Assembly (NCBI GenBank): GCA_017432005.1
Contig: JAFRKA010000026.1
Coordinates: 1-64,000, forward strand
DNA from: Erysipelotrichaceae bacterium
GTDB lineage: Bacteria; Bacillota_I; Bacilli_A; Erysipelotrichales; Erysipelotrichaceae
Length of the DNA: 64,000 bases
Reading direction: 5' to 3'
Part shown: positions 32,516 to 42,398 of the stretch, one piece after another
Layout: every line of letters starts with the position of its first letter
Position numbering within the stretch: position 1 is the stretch's first letter
Notes under the pieces: generated by a model
Seen by the model: only the letters and a program-made list of their open reading frames with translations
Told to the model about the DNA's origin: nothing
Databases searched by the model: none
Position numbers and translations under genes: made by a program

Positions 32516-33067
32516 ATTTAATATTATTTCTCTTACTTCGGCAACGGCGATATCCAGATCGTCATTGCAGACAATGTGCTCATAGAAGTCGATATCCTTG
32601 AGCTCCTCACGGGCCTTGGAGATCCTCTTCATGATCGTCTGTTCATCTTCGGATTTGCGTTCCAGCAGTCTTCTTTCCAGTTCCTCAAGTGAAGGAGGTA
32701 CGATGTAGATGCTCAAGGCATCAGGACACTTCTCCATGACCTGTCTGGCACCCTTGATCTCGATCTCCAGGATGACATTCTTGCCTTCTTCCCTCATCTT
32801 GTCCACATATTCTTTAGGTGTGCCATAGTCATTGTCGACGAAGCGGGCATGCTCAAGCAGTTCTCCGTTTTTGATGGCTTCCAGGAAGCGCTTTTTTGTT
32901 ACAAAAAAGTAATTGACACCCTCCACTTCACCTTCTCTTGGAGCTCTCGTAGTCATGGATACCGAATACGCCAGATTGAGGTCTTCCATCTCCATCAGCT
33001 TGGAAAGGATCGTCCCTTTTCCGACACCGCTGACTCCGCTGAATACAATCAATAATCCTTTTTCCAT
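32501..33067 (-). CDS. gmk: guanylate kinase
   Basis: 188 residues. The P-loop GVSGVGKGT, SMTTRAPREGEVEGVNYFFV (GMP-binding segment) and LLEHARFVDNDYGTP are diagnostic. It phosphorylates GMP to GDP. In many Bacillota gmk sits with rpoZ and priA; here it stands alone, divergent from rlmA. The start is supported by TAGAAT 6 nt upstream. Confidence 0.95.
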   Translation of the reverse strand: MEKGLLIVFSGVSGVGKGTILSKLMEMEDLNLAYSVSMTTRAPREGEVEGVNYFFVTKKRFLEAIKNGELLEHARFVDNDYGTPKEYVDKMREEGKNVILEIEIKGARQVMEKCPDALSIYIVPPSLEELERRLLERKSEDEQTIMKRISKAREELKDIDFYEHIVCNDDLDIAVAEVREIILNEMNR

Positions 33068-33073
33068 ATATTT

Positions 33074-33095
33074 ATTCTACTACATATTTTAAAAT
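33074..33095. promoter_or_regulatory. divergent leaderless promoters (gmk / rlmA)
   Basis: The minus-strand TAGAAT (33074-33079) is 6 nt from the gmk ATG. The plus-strand TAAAAT (33090-33095) is 6 nt from the ATG at 33102. The intergenic gap is 34 bp. Confidence 0.66.
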
Positions 33096-33101
33096 AGAAG
33101 C

Positions 33102-33872
33102 ATGAATATCTTGTGTCCCGTATGCAAAAAAATACTATACAGAGAAGACCGTTCATACAGGTGTGAAAACGGACATTGTTTCGATCTGGCTAAGGAGGGT
33201 TATCTCAATCTGAACCTGAAGAATTCCCAGAATACCGGTGACAATCCGACCATGATAAAAGCCCGCAAAGCCTTTCTGGAAAAAGGCTATTATCAGTTCC
33301 TCAGAGATGGGGTCAACGCTCTGATCGACAATGAAGATGAACTGGTCGATCTGGCCTGCGGAGAAGGTTATTACACATCTTTTTTCAACGCCAAGGAAAG
33401 GATCGGCATCGATCTTAGCAAGACCGGACTCAAGATCGCTTCAAAGAGCGATCCTGATGGCATATACCTGCTCAATTCGATCTTCCACGATCCTCTGGAA
33501 GACGAAAGTGCCGATGTCATAACAACGATCTTCGCCCCATTAGCTAAAGAAGAGATCGTCAGGATCTTAAAACCCAAAGGAAGATTCATCTTTGTCAGAC
33601 CGGATCAGAGACATCTCTATGAACTCAAGGAAGTACTCTACGATGAACCGTATCTCAACGAAACAAAGAATATCGATATCGAAGGACTGACTCTGGAAAA
33701 GCAGATACCGATAGCTCAGAAACGTGAAGTCCCTCAGGAAGATCTGCAGAACCTCTTCATGATGACACCGTATTTCAATACGACTTCAGATAAAGATAAG
33801 GAAAAGCTCAAAAAAAGCGAAAGCCTAAACATCACTTTCGCCTTCCTGATCGATGTTTACCGTAAAAGCTGA
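33102..33872 (+). CDS. 23S rRNA (guanine-N1)-methyltransferase, RlmA family
   Basis: 256 residues. An N-terminal zinc finger (CPVCKK ... CENGHCFD) and the phrase DLAKEGYLNLNL are characteristic of RlmA. LVDLACGEGYYTSFF is the SAM-binding motif. It methylates a guanine in helix 35 of 23S rRNA (position 745 or 748); Gram-positive members are usually the 748 type. Confidence 0.88.
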   Translation: MNILCPVCKKILYREDRSYRCENGHCFDLAKEGYLNLNLKNSQNTGDNPTMIKARKAFLEKGYYQFLRDGVNALIDNEDELVDLACGEGYYTSFFNAKERIGIDLSKTGLKIASKSDPDGIYLLNSIFHDPLEDESADVITTIFAPLAKEEIVRILKPKGRFIFVRPDQRHLYELKEVLYDEPYLNETKNIDIEGLTLEKQIPIAQKREVPQEDLQNLFMMTPYFNTTSDKDKEKLKKSESLNITFAFLIDVYRKS

Positions 33873-33890
33873 TCTTCAGCTTTTCTTTTT
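33864..33890. terminator. bidirectional terminator between rlmA and the SDR gene
   Basis: AAAAGCTGA pairs with TCAGCTTTT around a 3-nt loop and overlaps both stop codons. A T-run follows on the plus strand. Confidence 0.78.
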
Positions 33891-34658
33891 GGTGCGATCC
33901 TGGATCATGCCTACGAGTCTGGCACACAGTTCCAGCGGCATGTGTCTGGCAGCACCGATGATGATGCGGTAAGCCAGGCCGTCGATCGCATACGGTTTAT
34001 TCGTTTCAAACAGCATGTATCCTGTTTTAGCAGCATCAGTCGTCGTGCGGAAGACCCGCTGATCGAAGTCTGAAGAAGTATCAGCTTCAGCCGTATTCCA
34101 GAAATCCGACTTGGTCGGTGCCGGACATAAGACAGATACCTTGATACCGTCCTTGCGCAGTTCTTCTCTTAAAGCCATCGAGAAGGACATTACGAAAGCC
34201 TTGGTCGCATAGTAGACGGCCATATGCGGACCGGGGATCAGCGAAGCTACCGATCCGACATTGATCACATGACCGTAGCCTCTTTCTTTCATATCCTTGA
34301 TGAAGTGATAAGTCAGCGTGATCAGAGCCTTGTTGTTGAGATCGATCATCCCTTCCAGTTTCCGGATATCACTGTCGATGAAGTCTCCGTAATCGCCATA
34401 GCCGGCATTGTTGACCAGTACGCTGATCTCATAAGCGTTGTCCTTGCAGAAATCATAGACAGCCTTGGGATCAGCAGCGATATCACAGGCCAGACAGGCG
34501 ATCTCGATATTGTATTCTTCTTCAAATTCCGCTTTGATCTGTTCCAGCAGATCTTCTCTTCTGGCGACCAGCACCAGATTGTAGCCCCGGTAGGCAAACT
34601 GCCGGGCGAATTCCTTGCCGATGCCCCGTGATGCACCGGTGACCAGTACAGCTTTCAT
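33876..34658 (-). CDS. short-chain dehydrogenase/reductase
   Basis: 260 residues. The Rossmann motif TGASRGIGKEFA, NNAG, the catalytic serine in INVGSVASL and YATKAF (YxxxK) are all present. The substrate is unknown. It starts 1 nt after the whiA stop and is the last gene of the rapZ-glmR-whiA unit, an unusual addition to that conserved block. Confidence 0.9.
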   Translation of the reverse strand: MKAVLVTGASRGIGKEFARQFAYRGYNLVLVARREDLLEQIKAEFEEEYNIEIACLACDIAADPKAVYDFCKDNAYEISVLVNNAGYGDYGDFIDSDIRKLEGMIDLNNKALITLTYHFIKDMKERGYGHVINVGSVASLIPGPHMAVYYATKAFVMSFSMALREELRKDGIKVSVLCPAPTKSDFWNTAEADTSSDFDQRVFRTTTDAAKTGYMLFETNKPYAIDGLAYRIIIGAARHMPLELCARLVGMIQDRTKKKS

Positions 34659-34659
34659 T

Positions 34660-35595
34660 TCATTCCTCCAAAGTTTCGGCCAATGCCTCGATCTTATTCA
34701 GGCGGTGTTTCATCCCCGATTTGGAGATGACTTCACCGTAACTCTTCTGATAGAGATCACACAGTTCCAGTAAAGATGCTTCCGGATGTTTCTTTCTGAT
34801 CTCTGCCACGTTCTTCAGTTTCTCCGGCAGAGCGTCATAGCGGTCTGCCCCGATGATCTTCATGATCCCTTCCAGCTGTTTCTGACCGGCTCTGATGATC
34901 TTCTCTTCATTGGCGATCTCACAGTTGTCGATCCGGCTCAGGGAATTGCGGATATCTCTGCCGATCCGCTCATCTTCAAAACGCATCTTCGCATCATGAG
35001 CTCCGATCAGCGCCAGGAAATCAGATACGTAGTCGGCTTTCTTCAGATAGACGATATAGTATTTACGCCTGCGGGCGATCTTTGCTTTTATCTCAAAGCG
35101 CGCGATCATCCTGACGATGAAGTTGGCGTATTCCAGTTCATTCAGGGAGATCTCCAGATGGTAGTTGGCGTTCTGCGGATCGTTGCAGGAACCGTAGGCC
35201 AGAAAAGCTCCGGCCAGATAGGATGCTGCACAGCAGTTCTTCGTGACGATCTCATGGCTCGGATGTGATTCAAGTCCTCTTGATGTATAAAGACCCAGAT
35301 CCTCCAGGATCATCCTTCCCTTGTCGATGATATCGATCGTATAGACGTTGTTTTTCTTGAGATTGGTCTTCTTCGCTATCTGCAGATGAGTATCCACATC
35401 ATAAAGTTCCTTCACCAGGAAGACGATCCTTTTGGCCGTCGTCGGTGATTCACTTCTGACCTGAATACCGAGATTGCCTTTAGAGATGACTAAAGAACTG
35501 GTCAGCTGGATCAGAGCGCTCAATTGGGCTCTTTCACAGTGTCTTTCCAGCTGCCCGTTGGCTATCTCCTGTTTTATTTCTGCCGTAAAAGACAT
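34660..35595 (-). CDS. whiA: DNA-binding protein WhiA
   Basis: 311 residues. The N-terminal LAGLIDADG-like fold includes GAFLAYGSCNDPQNANYHLEI split over the usual positions, and the C-terminal helix-turn-helix reads KKHPEASLLELCDLYQKS. In Bacillota WhiA influences division and chromosome segregation. It overlaps glmR by 1 nt in the standard RapZ-GlmR-WhiA order. Confidence 0.95.
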   Translation of the reverse strand: MSFTAEIKQEIANGQLERHCERAQLSALIQLTSSLVISKGNLGIQVRSESPTTAKRIVFLVKELYDVDTHLQIAKKTNLKKNNVYTIDIIDKGRMILEDLGLYTSRGLESHPSHEIVTKNCCAASYLAGAFLAYGSCNDPQNANYHLEISLNELEYANFIVRMIARFEIKAKIARRRKYYIVYLKKADYVSDFLALIGAHDAKMRFEDERIGRDIRNSLSRIDNCEIANEEKIIRAGQKQLEGIMKIIGADRYDALPEKLKNVAEIRKKHPEASLLELCDLYQKSYGEVISKSGMKHRLNKIEALAETLEE

Positions 35596-36521
35596 CAGAG
35601 GATGCTCTCCAGAGCAGTTCTGATCTTTTCCGGATCGTGTCTCACAAGTCCGTTATCGAATTTCAGCATTTTGAACTTCAGTACTTCCAGTCCCGTATCG
35701 CCGTTATCGACGACTTCGATGGAATTCTGCTGACTGTAGCGGTAGAGGATCTCTTCCGGGATCTTGTCTTCGTGCATGATGACCATGTCTACAGCCGTAT
35801 CATGATTTCTGAAAGCATCGATATGAGCCTTCAGATCGTAATTGTATGTCTCATTTGACTGCGTCATACAATTGGCGATATAGACCTTGCGGGCCTTGCT
35901 TCTGTTCAATGCTTCGTTGATGCCTTTGATGATCGTATTAGGAAGAATTGATGTGTAAAGTGAACCGATACCGTAGACGATCAGATCGGCATCGTCGATC
36001 GCTTCGATCGCTTCCTTGCTGGCCTCGACATGTTCCTCATAAAAGACTTTCTCGATATTGTGGATGAGGCTCGGGATATTAGCCTCCCCTTTGACGATCG
36101 TATCGTCATCCATGCGGGCAAACAGCGTGACGTTCTGTAAAGTCGAGGGAATGATCCGACCTTTGATCTTCAACATTTCTGAAGTGATCCTGATCGCTTC
36201 CGAAAAAGATCCGGTCATATTGGTCAGGGCCGTCAGGATCAGATTGCCCAAGGAGTGCCCGGCGATGTCCATGTTGTCTTCACCTTCAAAGCGGTAGTTC
36301 ATGAGCTCATGAAGCAGCGGTTCACTGTCTGAAAGAGCCAGTTCCACATTGCGGATATCGCCCATGGCCGGTATCGTATAACGTTTTCTCAGTCTCCCGG
36401 TCGAACCGCCGTCATCGGCTACGGTCACGACAGCCGAAATACTGATATCCTCGATATCTCTGATACCTCTTAAAATGGCGGAAAGACCGTGTCCTCCGCC
36501 TATTGCTACGACATTCTTCAT
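35595..36521 (-). CDS. glmR: GlmR (YvcK) family regulator of cell-envelope carbon flow
   Basis: 308 residues from the ATG overlapping the rapZ stop (ATGA). AIGGGHGLSAILRGI and VADDGGSTGRLR are the family nucleotide-sugar-binding motifs, and AGHSLGNLILTAL follows. In Bacillus the protein stimulates GlmS and binds UDP-GlcNAc, supporting growth on gluconeogenic carbon. The synonym is yvcK. Confidence 0.94.
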   Translation of the reverse strand: MKNVVAIGGGHGLSAILRGIRDIEDISISAVVTVADDGGSTGRLRKRYTIPAMGDIRNVELALSDSEPLLHELMNYRFEGEDNMDIAGHSLGNLILTALTNMTGSFSEAIRITSEMLKIKGRIIPSTLQNVTLFARMDDDTIVKGEANIPSLIHNIEKVFYEEHVEASKEAIEAIDDADLIVYGIGSLYTSILPNTIIKGINEALNRSKARKVYIANCMTQSNETYNYDLKAHIDAFRNHDTAVDMVIMHEDKIPEEILYRYSQQNSIEVVDNGDTGLEVLKFKMLKFDNGLVRHDPEKIRTALESIL

Positions 36522-37360
36522 TTGAGTTCCCTGTGTGTCACATAACACATGTATTTATCTTTATAGTGATCATAAAGATAATTTGCCATCGTCACACTTC
36601 GATGCTGACCTCCTGTACAGCCCACACAGATCGTCAGGTGACGTTTTTCTTCGTTATCATAAGCCTTGAACATAAAGTCCAGATAAGCCAGAGTCTTCTT
36701 GATGTAACGCTGGGTCAGTTTGGAATTGAGGACATAGTCCCTGACCGGCTTGTCATTACCGGTCTTGTGCTTGAGCTTGTCGACATAGAACGGGTTGTCC
36801 AGCATCCTGACATCCAGGATCACGTCCGCATCATCAGGCAGTCCGTTCTTGAAACCGAAAGACTCAAAAGTGATGGCCAGATTATTGAAATCATCATACT
36901 TGAGGATCTTGTCCAGTTTGGCCTTGTGCTGCTTGTTGCTGAGATTGGTCGTATCGATCACATGAACATTGCGTTTCTTGAACTTGTTCAGGATGTTCTT
37001 TTCGATATCGATCGCTTCTTCCAATGTTGAACAGGTATTGGAAGTGACCAGCGGATGGACTCTTCGGGTGAACTTGTAGCGGTTGATGACCGCATCCTTG
37101 CTGGCATCCAGCAGGATCAGTTTCGTATCCAGATCCGAATTGGAGACCAGATGCAAAAACTTGTCCAGATCGCTCAAAGGAATCGTCAGAACGACCTTGT
37201 CAAATTTGATGGAATCGTCTGACTTGATCAGTTCGATAAGATCCGGCAGCAGTTCGACCGGATACTGGTCGATACAGGTATAGCCCATATCTTCCAGGAT
37301 GTTGGAAGCCGTCGATTTGCCGGCTCCGGAGATTCCGCTTATCAGTACCAGTTTCTTCAT
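36518..37360 (-). CDS. rapZ: RapZ-family nucleotide-binding protein (YvcJ)
   Basis: 280 residues. Walker A GISGAGKST at the N-terminus, TTNLSNKQHKAKLD in the middle, and CVGCTGGQHRSVTMANYL at the C-terminus are the family signatures. In Gammaproteobacteria RapZ controls GlmS through small RNAs. In Bacillota the homologue is linked to competence and its RNA role is not settled. It is first in the unit; GATAAT is 6 nt before its ATG. Confidence 0.94.
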   Translation of the reverse strand: MKKLVLISGISGAGKSTASNILEDMGYTCIDQYPVELLPDLIELIKSDDSIKFDKVVLTIPLSDLDKFLHLVSNSDLDTKLILLDASKDAVINRYKFTRRVHPLVTSNTCSTLEEAIDIEKNILNKFKKRNVHVIDTTNLSNKQHKAKLDKILKYDDFNNLAITFESFGFKNGLPDDADVILDVRMLDNPFYVDKLKHKTGNDKPVRDYVLNSKLTQRYIKKTLAYLDFMFKAYDNEEKRHLTICVGCTGGQHRSVTMANYLYDHYKDKYMCYVTHRELK

Positions 37361-37366
37361 GTCTTT

Positions 37367-37372
37367 ATTATC
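37367..37372 (-). promoter_or_regulatory. -10 element, predicted leaderless start of rapZ
   Basis: GATAAT on the minus strand, 6 nt from the ATG at 37360, no ribosome site. It lies in the 45-nt gap after uvrB. Confidence 0.62.
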
Positions 37373-37405
37373 TCACATTCTATGGTGTTTCATGATCATC
37401 AGAAA

Positions 37406-39379
37406 CTATTTTTCATCTCTGAGTTCATACAGTATATCTCTGAGTTCGGCCGCTCTTTCGAAATTGAGCTCCTTGGCCGCCTGGCGCATCTCAACCTCGA
37501 TCGAAGCCATCATCTTCTCTTTCTCAGCCTTGGTATGATGAGTTTTCTCGCGATACTTGCGGCTCATCTCCTGGGTCTCTTTCGAATGGATGACCTCACT
37601 GATCTCCTTGACGATAGACTTAGGAACGATATTGTGTTCAGCGTTGTATTTCTCCTGAATGCTGCGGCGTCGGTTGGTCTCGTCGATCGCTGTCTTCATC
37701 GAATCGGTCATCGTATCCGCATACATGATGACTCTGCCATGTTCGTTTCTTGCCGCTCTACCGATCGTCTGGATCAGTGATCTTGAAGAACGTAAGAAGC
37801 CTTCCTTGTCCGCATCCAGGATCGCGATCAGTGATACTTCCGGGATATCGAGACCTTCTCTTAAAAGGTTGATACCGACCAGCACATCGTATTTGCCGGC
37901 ACGCAGGTCATGGATGATCTCACTTCTTTCCAGCGTCTTGGTCTCGTGATGGAGATAGGCCACCTTGAAATTGAGCTTCTTGAGATAATCGGTGAGATCT
38001 TCCGCCATCTTGACCGTCAGGGTCGTCACCAGCGTCCTTTCTTTTCTTTCGATGTTGTTTCTGATCTCTTCCATCAGATCATCGATCTGGCCGGAAGTCT
38101 TGCGGACTTCGATCTTGGGATCCACGAGTCCTGTCGGACGGATCAGCTGTTCGACCGGTCTTCCTCCTCTTTCCAGTTCATAATCGCCCGGAGTGGCAGA
38201 CATGTAGATGCGCGGCGCATCAAGTTCTTCCCACTCTTCAAAGGTCATCGGACGGTTCTCCAGAGCACTTGGTAAGCGGAAGCCATATTCGACCAGCGTC
38301 AGCTTGCGCTGATGGTCGCCGTTATACATGCCTCTGATCTGCGGCAGAGAGACATGAGACTCATCTACGACGATCAGAAAATCATCATCAAAATAATCGA
38401 AAAGATTGAAAGGTCTTTGTCCCGGGACACGATGGTCGATATGCATCGCATAGTTCTCGATGCCGGAACACATGCCCATCTCTCTTAAAGCTTCGATATC
38501 ATAACGGCAGCGCTGTTCAAGTCTTTCATATTCCAGAGGCTTGTTGTTGGCCTTGAAGTAAGCCAGTCTTTCTTCCAGTTCCTTTTCGATATTGTCACAG
38601 GCGATATTGATATCTTCCTGTTTGCGGGCATAGCCGCTGGCCGGGAAGAAAGAATAGACGGTATAGCCGTCCAGGACGTTCTTGGTGACCGGATCGATCT
38701 CGGTGATCCTTTCCACTTCATCATCGAACATCTCGACGCGGATCATGAATTTGTCGGTATGACCCGGACAGATCTCGATCACATCGCCCTTGACGGAGAA
38801 CGTACCCCTTAACCTGTCGGTATCGTTCCTCCTGTACTGCATGACGATCAGTCTTCTGATCAGGGTCTGCCTGTCGATGATCTCACCGGTCTTCAGTGTG
38901 AAGAACATCTCCTTGTAGTCTTCCGGATTGCTTCCGGCATAGATGCAGGCGACGGAAGCCACGACGATGACATCTCTTCTTTCAAGCAATGAGTTGTATG
39001 CCGACATCCTCAGCATATCGATCTCATCGTTAGTCACAGCGTTCTTTTCAATATAAGTATCAGTCTTGGGCATATAGGCTTCCGGCTGATAGAAATCAAA
39101 GTTGGAGATGAAATACTCGACCGCGTTATGCGGAAAAAGTGCCTTGAACTCAGAATAAAGCTGACCTGCCAGTGTCTTGTTGTGCGCAAAGACCAGGGTA
39201 GGCTTGTTGACCTGCTGGATGACATTGGCGATCGTAAAAGTCTTGCCTGTTCCGGTCGCACCCAGAAGGACCTGTTCGTGTTTTCCCTCTTTCAGGCCTT
39301 CAACGAGCTTCGCGATCGCTTCCGGCTGATCACCGGTCGGCTTATAATCTGATACCAGTTCAAAACGGCTTTCTTTCAT
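37406..39379 (-). CDS. uvrB: excinuclease ABC subunit B
   Basis: 657 residues, normal length. Walker [16 protein letters not shown], the beta-hairpin [18 protein letters not shown], and the C-terminal UVR domain ([20 protein letters not shown], residues ~630-650). It verifies DNA damage and loads UvrC. uvrA and uvrC are not in the window. The promoter TATAAT is 7 nt before the ATG. Confidence 0.97.
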   Translation of the reverse strand: MKESRFELVSDYKPTGDQPEAIAKLVEGLKEGKHEQVLLGATGTGKTFTIANVIQQVNKPTLVFAHNKTLAGQLYSEFKALFPHNAVEYFISNFDFYQPEAYMPKTDTYIEKNAVTNDEIDMLRMSAYNSLLERRDVIVVASVACIYAGSNPEDYKEMFFTLKTGEIIDRQTLIRRLIVMQYRRNDTDRLRGTFSVKGDVIEICPGHTDKFMIRVEMFDDEVERITEIDPVTKNVLDGYTVYSFFPASGYARKQEDINIACDNIEKELEERLAYFKANNKPLEYERLEQRCRYDIEALREMGMCSGIENYAMHIDHRVPGQRPFNLFDYFDDDFLIVVDESHVSLPQIRGMYNGDHQRKLTLVEYGFRLPSALENRPMTFEEWEELDAPRIYMSATPGDYELERGGRPVEQLIRPTGLVDPKIEVRKTSGQIDDLMEEIRNNIERKERTLVTTLTVKMAEDLTDYLKKLNFKVAYLHHETKTLERSEIIHDLRAGKYDVLVGINLLREGLDIPEVSLIAILDADKEGFLRSSRSLIQTIGRAARNEHGRVIMYADTMTDSMKTAIDETNRRRSIQEKYNAEHNIVPKSIVKEISEVIHSKETQEMSRKYREKTHHTKAEKEKMMASIEVEMRQAAKELNFERAAELRDILYELRDEK

Positions 39380-39386
39380 GTTTATT

Positions 39387-39392
39387 ATTATA
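39387..39392 (-). promoter_or_regulatory. -10 element of uvrB
   Basis: TATAAT on the minus strand, 7 nt from the ATG. Transcription would start at or one base before the start codon. No SOS (LexA) box of the Bacillus type is apparent next to it. Confidence 0.65.
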
Positions 39393-39407
39393 CCTTAATA
39401 ATAATGG

Positions 39408-39413
39408 TATGAT
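39408..39413 (+). promoter_or_regulatory. -10 element of the aminopeptidase C gene
   Basis: TATGAT at the end of the divergent uvrB gap. Unlike its neighbours it is followed by a 24-nt leader with a purine-rich ribosome site (AAGGAAAGAGG). Confidence 0.55.
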
Positions 39414-39437
39414 AGTTTAAGGAAAGAGGATCTGTTT

Positions 39438-40772
39438 ATGAAGAAATTCAACGCACTGAATGAAAAGAAGCTCGCTGAGCTCAACAAAGAATATCTAGGA
39501 AACAACACTCACCGGATCGTGAGGAACGCCTTAAGTGAGAACGATATCGGCCTGATCTCCAAACGCCTTGAAGGCAAGATCGATAATCCCAATCTGTTCT
39601 CGATCGACATCAAGACTCTGCCGGTCAACGACCAGATGCATTCGGGAAGATGCTGGATCTTCTCTTCGATGACACTGTTAAGAGAGATGCTGGCGAAGAA
39701 ATACCACATCAAAGATCAGTTTGAACTCTCCCAGAACTACATCGCCTTCTATGACAAGCTCGAGAAGGTCAACTACTTCCTCGAGACGATGCTGGCCGAA
39801 AGAGAAAGTGAAATGGATTCCGACACGATGCGTTACCTGCTGAAAACAGCGATCGGTGACGGTGGACAGTGGGACATGATGGTCTCTTTGGTCAGAAAGT
39901 ACGGCATCTGTCCGAAAACAGCCATGCCGGAGACCTTCCAGTCATCCAATACTTCGAAGATGAATTCCATTCTGAACAAACGTTTGCGCAAGTTCGCCTG
40001 TGATATCCGCAGAACAGATGACGAAAAACAACTAAGAGAACTGAAAGATAAATGTCTGAAGGAATGTTACGGTCTGATCTGTGACTGCTTCGGTGTACCG
40101 CCGAAATCATTCACCTTCGAATTCTATGATCAGAAAGACAGATATCATGCCTTCCATTATGTCACTCCATTAGAGATGTACAACAAGTATCTCGGTGTCG
40201 ATCTTGATGAATACATCGGCATCATCAACGGTCCGACCGCTGACAAGCCGTTTTATCAGACCTATACCGTCAGATATTTGGGCAATGTCGCCGGTACACA
40301 GAATGAAGTCTTCTTCCTCAATCTGCCGATGAAGGAATTCAAGGAACTGATCCTGAAACAGCTCAAGGACGATGAACCGGTCTGGTTCGGCTGCGACTGC
40401 GGCAAGGACATGGACCGCAAAGCCGGCTTATGGGATGATTCCAGTTTCGATTACGGAAACACCTTCGGCATGGATCTTTCCATGAGTAAGGAAGATATGC
40501 TGAATTCCAGAGAATCGGCGATGAATCATGCCATGGTGCTGACCGGTGTCAATCTGTATAAGAATAGACCGACCCGCTGGAAGATCGAAAACTCCTGGGG
40601 TGAAAAAGCCGGTATCAAAGGCTACTATATCGCTTCCGATACCTGGTTCGATAACTATGTTTATGAAGCGGTCGTACACAAAAAATACCTGAATAAAAAA
40701 CAGTTAACGGCAGCGAAAAAGAGACCGGTCGTTCTTGAACCATGGGATCCGTTCGGTTCACTGGCTGATTAA
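39438..40772 (+). CDS. pepC: aminopeptidase C (bleomycin hydrolase family C1B)
   Basis: 444 residues. The catalytic cysteine is in HSGRCWIFSS after the oxyanion glutamine of NDQ, the histidine in MNHAMVLTGV, and the asparagine in KIENSWGEKAG. It is a cytoplasmic hexameric cysteine peptidase that degrades peptides and thiolactones. Monocistronic with its own terminator. Confidence 0.95.
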   Translation: MKKFNALNEKKLAELNKEYLGNNTHRIVRNALSENDIGLISKRLEGKIDNPNLFSIDIKTLPVNDQMHSGRCWIFSSMTLLREMLAKKYHIKDQFELSQNYIAFYDKLEKVNYFLETMLAERESEMDSDTMRYLLKTAIGDGGQWDMMVSLVRKYGICPKTAMPETFQSSNTSKMNSILNKRLRKFACDIRRTDDEKQLRELKDKCLKECYGLICDCFGVPPKSFTFEFYDQKDRYHAFHYVTPLEMYNKYLGVDLDEYIGIINGPTADKPFYQTYTVRYLGNVAGTQNEVFFLNLPMKEFKELILKQLKDDEPVWFGCDCGKDMDRKAGLWDDSSFDYGNTFGMDLSMSKEDMLNSRESAMNHAMVLTGVNLYKNRPTRWKIENSWGEKAGIKGYYIASDTWFDNYVYEAVVHKKYLNKKQLTAAKKRPVVLEPWDPFGSLAD

Positions 40773-40777
40773 AAAAC

Positions 40778-40803
40778 AAGGCACGTCGATCGTGCCTTTC
40801 GTT
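40778..40803. terminator. bidirectional terminator between pepC and the NAD operon
   Basis: AAGGCACG and CGTGCCTT pair around TCGAT. T-runs flank it on both strands. Confidence 0.85.
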
Positions 40804-42398
40804 TACCATTTATTGCTTACTTTTTCCGCAAAACCGGTAAAGTCTTTTATCTTTATTTCCTTACCGTCATCCAGGATCGCTGTTCCGCTGAAGCGGCCGA
40901 AGACCTGATGCTGGTCAGAGCCCAGGATCACGAAATCCGTATTGGAAGCCCGATCCATGATCGGCACGAAGTCCATCTCGAATCTTCCGTCATCGGAAGT
41001 GAAAGTCCAAGGTGAGAGATAATCTTCCTTACCGTCTTCCATCGGGATATTGAAAGTGACCTGTGAGAGCTTGTGTGCCTTGCCGTCATAGAACAGCATG
41101 TTTTCACTGGCGGCACTGGTATCACCGAAACCGTAGCCGATATTGAAACCGAAACGGTGTCCGTCCACCTTACCGGATGCCGAACCCCAGTACCAGGTAT
41201 TCTTGTAGGTCCAGACGCCTCTGCCCCAGTCCAGAGTACCGAAGCTGCTGTTCTTATCGAAGATATACTCCCTGCCGTCAAAGAGCACTTTCCCTTCTGC
41301 CGGCATGCAGTTGATCTTCTGATTGTAGTAGAAGTGGACCTTGCTTTCTTTATATGGGGTCACGATGACCATCGATTCGTCATTGTCATCATACAGTGTC
41401 ACTGTTCCTTCGATCTTCTTGCCATCCAGGAAATCATCCATCCGGAAATCAAGGATCCTCTTTCCTTCTTCCTTCCTGAATTCGATCCTGTAGCCCTTGC
41501 CTTCTCCTTTGACATCTCCTTCAAGGGAAGATGCAGGGAAGTTGCGTTTACCCAGGGTCATGAACTTCATCGGTGAATTAGTATGTTCCCACGGGATCCT
41601 GAAATCCAGCAGTGAGATCGAATCCAATGCCATATAGGAGTTGTCATCAACCGTCAGCGCAAGTGCAAAATCATCGTTACAGACCAGATAATAATCCCAT
41701 TCCTTGATCCTCAAGGAATTGGCTCTGATCTTGCTTCGCTCATAATCCAGGATCAGTGACTTCGCAAAACCGGTCTCGATCAGATGACCGTTTTCATCCA
41801 GTAGAGGATGTCTTTCTGTAATCTCGTGCTGCATAATGTTTCCTTTCTTTCTGACAAGATAGGCATATACTTCAGGATCGATCATATCTTCGATCAGTTT
41901 CGGTTCATTCAGATGGTTCCTGATGAAAGTTGAACTGATGTCGATATTCTCCAGATCCAGGATATGATATGAGGTCTTATGGAAACCTTCCATGATCTCA
42001 ATGATCTTATCTTTGCTGATATCATCTCTGGCGATCACGATGAACTCGTGCTCCAGCAGTTTCTCATATTCTCTCCATCTGCTGAATTCCGGCAGATTGT
42101 CGGCTCCGACGATCAGAGCGAATTCATCTTCAGGATGATCCTTCTCCAGCTGATCGAAGATCATGTAGGTATAGGGAAGATCGTTCATCGTATGATCGAT
42201 GATGATATCTTTGCCTGCCACCATCTCCAGCATCCTTATCCTGTCTGCCAGCGGGATCAGTTCCTTCTTGTCCCAATATGCACCGGTAGCGATGATCAAA
42301 ACTCTGTCGACCAGTTTTTCCTTCAGACATTCATTGGCGATCTTCAGATGTCCTTTATGGACAGGCGAAAAAGATCCGCAGTATACTCCGATCTTCAT
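40803..42398 (-). CDS. nadD: nicotinate-nucleotide adenylyltransferase fused to a DUF2804 domain
   Basis: 531 residues in one frame. Residues 1-188 are a complete NadD: GSFSPVHKGHLKIA with the HxGH motif, IVGADNLPEFSRWREYE, and ISSTFIRN. It makes deamido-NAD from nicotinate mononucleotide. Residues 189-531 (starting MQHEITERHPLLDENGHL) match a full DUF2804 protein, normally separate and of unknown function, with a Trp/Gly-rich beta-sheet region (SSFGTLDWGRGVWTYKNTWY). The junction carries its own ribosome site, so both fusion and free DUF2804 are possible. The start overlaps nadE by 4 nt. Confidence 0.85.
   Translation of the reverse strand: MKIGVYCGSFSPVHKGHLKIANECLKEKLVDRVLIIATGAYWDKKELIPLADRIRMLEMVAGKDIIIDHTMNDLPYTYMIFDQLEKDHPEDEFALIVGADNLPEFSRWREYEKLLEHEFIVIARDDISKDKIIEIMEGFHKTSYHILDLENIDISSTFIRNHLNEPKLIEDMIDPEVYAYLVRKKGNIMQHEITERHPLLDENGHLIETGFAKSLILDYERSKIRANSLRIKEWDYYLVCNDDFALALTVDDNSYMALDSISLLDFRIPWEHTNSPMKFMTLGKRNFPASSLEGDVKGEGKGYRIEFRKEEGKRILDFRMDDFLDGKKIEGTVTLYDDNDESMVIVTPYKESKVHFYYNQKINCMPAEGKVLFDGREYIFDKNSSFGTLDWGRGVWTYKNTWYWGSASGKVDGHRFGFNIGYGFGDTSAASENMLFYDGKAHKLSQVTFNIPMEDGKEDYLSPWTFTSDDGRFEMDFVPIMDRASNTDFVILGSDQHQVFGRFSGTAILDDGKEIKIKDFTGFAEKVSNKW
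41832..41848 (-). promoter_or_regulatory. internal ribosome site and start for the DUF2804 half
   Basis: On the minus strand AAAGGAAAC is followed after a few nt by ATGCAG, the codon (41832-41834) encoding Met189. The position coincides with the normal start of standalone DUF2804 proteins. Confidence 0.55.
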
